Assembly: GCF_001625305.1 (NCBI RefSeq)
Contig: NW_017804154.1
Span: 1,790,864 to 1,854,863 of the forward strand
Reading direction: 5' to 3'
DNA length: 64,000 nucleotides
Source: Branchiostoma belcheri
Taxonomy: Eukaryota > Chordata > Leptocardii > Amphioxiformes > Branchiostomatidae
The notes under the pieces were generated by a model. That model did no database searches and was not told the DNA's origin. It saw nothing but the letters and a program-made list of their open reading frames with translations. Positions 59,601 to 64,000 of the stretch are shown here, piece by piece. Made by a program: the position numbers and the translations under genes. The number at the start of each line of letters is the position of its first letter. The first letter of the stretch is position 1.

Positions 59601-59919
59601 TACAGGTATGTGTCATTTGGTCTCGGTGGTCTCTGATCGACAAGACCGCAGAATTCTCGGAAGTAAATACTGTAATGCCTAATCAATGTTTACACTCTGC
59701 TAATCAGCTTCTATTCTTGTACGGGGTGTTAAACCACTAAGTCTACACCTTCACGATCCACTCGTGAGCAAGTGTGTTTTTACGGGAAATTATAAAGATC
59801 GCTACTCACTGTCCTATCTGCGGCCCGAGCTCGTAGAAATCTTCGAACGCCGCCTCGGTGCGGGATCCCTCGATCCAGAAGGTGTCGGACCCTCGGCTCG
59901 GCGCTGGCATCGCAGTCAT
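38672..59919 (-). CDS. CAMK4: Calcium/calmodulin-dependent protein kinase IV, incomplete as assembled
   Basis: Exons found, 5' to 3': 59810-59919 (MTAMPAPSRG ... SDTFWIEGS ... YELGPQIG), 51306-51384 (GATSVVYRCEQLGTKLPFAV), 47975-48037, 46489-46571 (LVLELVTGGELFE), 44874-44946 (KGYYSEKDAAEAV), 41144-41195 (PENLLYSVESEDALLKL), 39982-40056 (DFGLSKI, activation loop MQTVCGTPGYC), 39506-39580 and 38672-38799 (VVASSRLGSASSG, stop). The N-terminal WIEGS, GATSVVYRC and C-terminal SSRLGSASS point to CaMKIV rather than CaMKI. The Gly loop, ATP-site Lys (FAVK), DFG and activation-loop Thr are present. Not found: the short exon with the catalytic HRDLK (expected between 41195 and 44874) and the C-lobe and calmodulin-binding exons (between 38799 and 39506). 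Exon 39506-39580 has a one-base frameshift. CaMKIV phosphorylates nuclear targets such as CREB. The N gap lies in intron 1. Confidence 0.9.
39506..39580 (-). pseudogene. CAMK4: CAMK4 exon with single-base frameshift
   Basis: The exon reads (A)PEVLRGHPYGPMG in one frame and then continues as DMWSIGVVTYIL in another. The change falls at or next to a run of four C's at 39540-39543 on the + strand. Neighbouring exon phases require 76 bases, but 75 are present. Assembly or base-calling error is the most likely cause; a real allele is possible. Confidence 0.8.
39656..39809. mobile_element. Fold-back element in a CAMK4 intron
   Basis: Two long imperfect inverted arms meet near CACAAG at 39728-39733. 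Left: ATTACACATCCCCCAAGG then TATGGTCAGTGG. Right: CCACTGACCATA then CCTCGGGAGGATGTAAT. Shorter matching ends (TTTCAGAGTTT against its complement) extend it on both sides. No coding content. Probably a MITE. Confidence 0.65.
41978..41998 (+). promoter_or_regulatory. Near-consensus RE1/NRSE site in a CAMK4 intron
   Basis: TTCAGCACC, AC, GGACAG, CTCT. It matches the 21-base vertebrate NRSE consensus at 19 positions, including both half-sites and the AC spacer. This is the best single match in the window. Confidence 0.65.
45833..46001 (+). promoter_or_regulatory. Three RE1-like sites about 74 bp apart in a CAMK4 intron
   Basis: Cores start at 45833 (TTCAGCACC-AG-GGACAG), 45908 (TTCAGCACC-AA-GGACAG) and 45981 (TTCAGCACC-AG-GGACAG). 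The spacing of 75 and 73 bp suggests an old tandem repeat. A weaker site (TTCAGCATC-AG-GGGCAG) follows at 46321-46341. Confidence 0.6.
47541..47590 (+). repeat. tRNA T-arm-like hairpin, possible SINE remnant
   Basis: GGTTACAGG-TTCAAGT-CCTGTAACC forms a perfect 9-bp stem and 7-base loop with a pol III B-box-like core. No complete tRNA cloverleaf can be drawn around it, so it is not called as a tRNA gene. Confidence 0.3.
51564..51625 (+). repeat. Short interspersed repeat fragment
   Basis: GTATCTGTATCTGTATAGC followed by TGGTATAACCGCC. A reverse-strand relative lies at about 30081-30130, so this is a dispersed repeat of unknown class. Confidence 0.45.
56854..57211. mobile_element. Inverted-repeat element with CCCCCTACGCTGTG units in CAMK4 intron 1
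   Basis: The ends are inverted relatives: left GTTCTCACTAGG...GCGTAGGGG, right CCCCTACGCTGTG...CCTGGTGAGAAC. Near the left end CCCCCTACGCTGTGATTT is repeated three times in tandem (about 56884-56940), followed by an inverted CAGTGTAGGGG. The interior is noncoding. Probably a non-autonomous DNA element. Confidence 0.55.
57702..58641. other. Assembly gap (N run)
   Basis: 940 undetermined bases within CAMK4 intron 1. No biological content can be read; apparent open frames through it are meaningless. Confidence 1.
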
Positions 59920-61320
59920 CGGGAAGTCTGGTCGGTTACACGGCAGGAAAACGAGAAACAGCTTCCCAGTATGAACCCTCGTGCACGCGACTGAAGGCAG
60001 TGGTTTATTGTATGGGCTACAGACTGCTTGAATCGTGGATGCCTGTGCTGCTATGAGTTGGGAGGTTGGCCCATTGGCTGCTCGGTTCGCGTCTGTAGTG
60101 AAGTTGTTGGCAACCCGCTTCCACTCAGGGACAATCCACAAACACTGGCAAGGGTCGCTCGTGACGTGGAGAATAAAGGCTTTAGTCGTACTACCCTGTG
60201 GTCTTAGCGCAATAGATGCAATTTCCTACAAGGTCTCAAGTGCAAAATCTACTTCAATAAAGGAAAAAAGCTGACAACGATGTAAACAACAAAACATAAG
60301 CACGCCCCTGGTAATGAATGGCCTACCCCTGATGTAAACATAAGGCTGCGTCACGTAATTGTTCTGGGCATGCGTGTTTGCCGCAGGTGTGTTCCCGTGA
60401 CGTGTGGGGAGTAACAAAAACCATACTTCAAGAGGGATTTCCTGGGGTCGGAAGTAAACATCAGCCGGGTCAATTATCATAAGTCATAAAATGCCAAACC
60501 TTTCCATTTAAAGGTGAATAAAAAGCACATACAGTATGCCTTTCACAAGGAGCTGCTTGGTTTTGTTCTTCGATAGGGTAACTTTAAATGGATGTTATTT
60601 GTTAATCACAAGGACGTGCAAAAAACGGTGCAAACGAAAATTGAATGTACATGTTCATCTTAAATAACGTACAATTTACTAGTACTTGACTTACACATAT
60701 TTCTCATTGTCATCCTGTCATACATAGATACCGAGGAGAAGGACCTCGGTATCTACCAGTCTTGGTTTCTCTAAGGTACATACTGTACATTAGTACCACA
60801 CAATGTAAGTTGTATAATTTTTTTTCTCAATATCTGTAAGTTCTTCATTCCTTTATTCTCTGTTTAATAGCCAGTTACCTCAGTGTATGGAGTTTTGGTG
60901 TGTTTGCTTGTGTTTCCATAGATACCTCACGAGCAAGGACACTGACAGGAAGTTAGGTCAAAAGTCCCAGAAATGTCCCAGAGGTTATCTCATTTCCTGT
61001 CTTCAATTTCCTGTTGTCTGCACGCCTGTTGCCTATGGCAGCCAGTGGAGAGTCACTATATCCATGGAGCTTTCATCACATTCTTGTAGAAACATCCTTG
61101 CTACTACAAATGTAGTATATCATAATATACAGAATCATAATTGTATCACAAATGAATAAAACAAGAAATTCACAAAAATATTTCATGGAGGTACGAGAGC
61201 TTTGATTTCTTGAACTTCTCTTTTTTTTCTTCTTATTTTTGTTTCACAAATCAAGGAGCTTTCATTGCTCTTTTAGAACATCCTTGCACAAATACACAGC
61301 CAATGTATTTGATTCCAGTC
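59920..61320. other. CAMK4 upstream region, noncoding
   Basis: Holds the CAMK4 5' leader and promoter on the minus strand, but I cannot place the start site. The frame stays open upstream of the chosen ATG to another Met at 60141. Its lack of resemblance to kinase N-termini argues for the downstream start. Confidence 0.4.
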
Positions 61321-61613
61321 TATCTAAGTCAGTCCGGAATGTTGCCTAATCTGGCAACATCCCCCTAGCCAATCTTAGCCAATCAGAGAGCGCCCCGCGC
61401 CATGACGTCATTTTCGCGCGGTTGAGACCCAAGCCAAGTTTCCACTCTTTTTTCGTGAATTTTGGGCTGTACGCCTGCGTGAAGACCAGTTCAAAGGTTA
61501 AAATACGTCACATCCACGTAGCCACAGCCTGGGGAAGCCATATTGTCCGTGTTTTTGCTTGAAAAACCTTCCGAAAATCACATATTCCGGCGGCGATTAC
61601 CGCCAGATAGGCA
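61320..61613 (+). promoter_or_regulatory. Candidate TATA-less promoter and untranslated first exon
   Basis: A local CpG-rich island contains a full CRE (TGACGTCA at 61404-61411), an overlapping E2F-like TTTTCGCGCGG, and a YY1-like GCCATATTG at about 61537-61545. A good donor (GATAGGCAG, then GTAAGA at 61614) ends the region and no open frame crosses it. This is the arrangement of a housekeeping promoter with a noncoding first exon. The downstream gene is not in the window. Confidence 0.55.
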
Positions 61614-63780
61614 GGTAAGACATAAATTTACACATTTTTGCCCTCATTTTACCGGCCTAACTTAGTATTTTCCCGGAATTTGTCGAAGTTTTAACCAATT
61701 TTCCGTAGTTGTTTACAGTGTTACTGATCGATAGCGCCATGTTGTTTACGTGTACAACAGCCTGGAAAAAATGTTCGCGTTTTAGAAATTGGGACGTTTT
61801 GCGTCTCGGAGCTGCCTTCCGCCATGTTTTTCAATGCAAACTGGCACGGCCTCGGCTAGCTTTCGTGGACGTAAAATGCTCATATTCGCAAGACGCAACA
61901 TTTCTAAGCACAATAAATAATTTTCCTGAGTAGGTAATAGCCTCTTGCATCATTTCATGTAATTTTCAGTTACGGATTGTGGCTAATAAAAATTGTTCGC
62001 GTTTTTAAACTTTGGAAATGCCACGTCGGGAGTGCGAATACTAGTATACAGTAGGGGTTGGGGAGGGGGCGTTCGTGTTCGGAGATTCGCGATTGAGCCG
62101 TTGTTGTGTGTCGATGCACTGTAGTGTTGCTATCAATTCATAATTCATATCCTTGATATATGTCATCAGTTCTCGAGCTTTTTTTCGACATTTTAACCGA
62201 AATTTCCGCATTACTTGTTGTGGATATGGGGGGGGGGGCAGTGTGAAATGGTAGCTTACATGCATACTGTTTCAGTACTAACTGTTAGTACATCATTTAA
62301 TTTATATACATTTGTACAAATATGTATATATCAGACATTCATATAAACATGTATCTGGATTCAGATTCAGTTTATTATCATTAACATGGCATGTATGATC
62401 TTTGTGGCCTGCTCTTCCCAAGAATGGAAACACATGATGTAGTATATTTGCAGGACATACCTCTGTCCAAAAATAAAATCTAATCTTACCTTACCTTGTT
62501 TACCAGTTGCAGGGTGCCCACATAAAGGAATTACGGAGAACTCGCAGGATGTGCATTTGTCCACATGACATGGGTGCTGGGAAATTTGTGTAGGCAATAC
62601 GGGTACCGGTAGCTCCTATGGTAGATTGGAAGATATTTCCTATACCGCAACAGCTGCCACAATTTCTTTTTTATCAATGTTGTTTCTTTACAGTTTACTG
62701 AAGTATTTTCATTGTATGCATGTATGTTGGTAGGTCTGTTTATAAAAATGACATGAGTACTGAGACTATGGTAGAAAAGACACCATCACCAAGAAATGTA
62801 AATAATGATGTGGAATCATGAATCGCAAAGTACAACAAAGAATGATCTCAGTTATTGTTACAGTATGAACAACTATGGCCAGTTTCGTATTGTTACAATG
62901 TGTGGTATATCAGAGTTTGCAGCTATTTGATGACAATAATAGTGACATTCAAGAAGATGTTATGAATATTTGGTAGAATGATGTATGTTGTAATTTTACT
63001 TCCAACATTACTAGTACTAGTATACTGGTCATATTTTGTATGCTGAATTAAAGTAATCTTTGTACTCTGACATATTTCTTCACCTGTTTCTTCAGAAGTG
63101 CATGTGTACACAAAGATATATTTTTCACCTTTATCATGTTTTTCTTGTACTTTCTAATAACCCAAACTGAGCTTCTACAGTTCTTATCTTGCTAAAGACA
63201 TGACTCCTTTCTTCTACACTGTATGGTGGGATTTGAGATATTAGTACTAGCATTACTAGTACTTTTGGCATATGTTGACATTTACATCCTGCCAGCCATG
63301 CTAGCTACGGGAACTATTTTCCCTTCAAACATTACATACACCACAGGTAAAAAAGTATGTTCTTTACTTTGGTTCTGTTGTGATGACATACCTGTAACTA
63401 CTAGTATCTTCTCCTACTTAAATAATGTACAAGATCTAAAAATATGGGCTATCTCTTGTGCACAAAGGGCAAGATACTCCACAAAGGGAGTTTTAATAGG
63501 CAAATTTTTGTTGTAAATCTATACTTTTGTACACCAAAGTCATTCATTGTTCACAATGATTTAGTTGTTTCTCATATTTTGGATACCTTGGCTGCATCAT
63601 ACATTGTACTGTAAAGTACAACACGAAATAATTAATAAAACATTTGCTGTAAAGTCTAAGTTCCAAAACTGAAAGCCCGACCCAGATTTTTCTTTACAAT
63701 TGCTTGCATCCCAAATGTTCAACTCTTTTGCGTTTTGAGACCTCTGGTAACCCGATTTGTGTTACTGTATTTCTCTTTAG
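61614..63780. other. Probable first intron of a + strand gene
   Basis: No conserved coding exon was recognised. A G run lies at 62229-62238. The sequence is otherwise AT-rich. Confidence 0.35.
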
Positions 63781-63952
63781 GTAGAACAGAGAAAACCCCG
63801 TCGTTTGTTATAGAATCTAGGCGATCTGACCATAAGACGATGTGCTCGTAAAGCTTAGCACTGAGATAGGAGTTGGCAACGTATTACTTGGATACGATCT
63901 ACTTGACTTTTCTAAGCCCCTAACATCTTAACACATCCGTCATTAGAAACAG
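63781..63952 (+). other. Candidate noncoding exon
   Basis: Bounded by a good acceptor (GTATTTCTCTTTAG) and a strong donor (AACAG, then GTAAGTAT). All frames contain stops, so if real it is untranslated, perhaps the second leader exon of the gene whose promoter is near 61.4 kb. Confidence 0.3.
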
Positions 63953-64000
63953 GTAAGTATTATAAGAGGTAGCCGACCCAAAAGTTGGAACTTCAGCGCC

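Noticed and set aside
62041..62265. Basic 74-codon open frame on the minus strand
   Set aside because: No homology recognised, no splice context, and it lies in what appears to be an intron of a + strand gene.

Overview
The window is animal nuclear DNA, most likely from a lancelet (Branchiostoma). This is inferred from intron-rich one-to-one orthologues of vertebrate genes, a tRNA-derived SINE with a conserved central domain, LINE tails and many small fold-back elements. The organism cannot be proved from the sequence alone. One assembly gap (N) lies at 57702-58641. Exon boundaries were read by hand from GT/AG sites and checked by reading phase and exon length.

Layout. 1-690: 3' end of a non-LTR retrotransposon. 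878-1474 (-): a three-exon gene for a predicted 69-residue secreted peptide that I do not recognise. About 1580-9250: diverged duplicated noncoding segments carrying later insertions (a TIR element and a CG-rich insert). 9330-9780: a 41-bp tandem array of palindromes. 10634-17040 (+): a copine gene of 15 coding exons with a second, alternative last exon at 17769-17876. 17.9-20.4 kb: repeats. 20454-21330 (-): COMMD9, two exons. 22.48-22.87 kb: adjoining fold-back elements. 23704-28061 (-): PHAX, ten exons including a 24-nt microexon. 28578-29977 (+): MED8, head to head with PHAX. 30-38.6 kb: no gene recognised, but a 43-bp minisatellite at 36.4 kb has a REST/NRSF-type (RE1) motif in each unit. 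38672-59919 (-): CAMK4 over about 21 kb, with a one-base frameshift in one exon and some kinase exons not found. 61.3-61.6 kb: a candidate promoter and untranslated first exon for a + strand gene running out of the window.

The genes are conserved housekeeping or signalling genes: copine (calcium-dependent membrane binding), COMMD9 (endosomal Commander complex), PHAX (snRNA export), MED8 (Mediator) and CAMK4 (calcium-calmodulin signalling to the nucleus). PHAX and MED8 probably share a promoter region of about 0.5 kb. The strongest unexpected signal is a set of ten RE1-like motifs in and just downstream of CAMK4, which suggests REST-type control of a calcium-signalling gene. Other notable items are the copine alternative C-terminal exons, the small secreted-peptide gene and the palindromic array.
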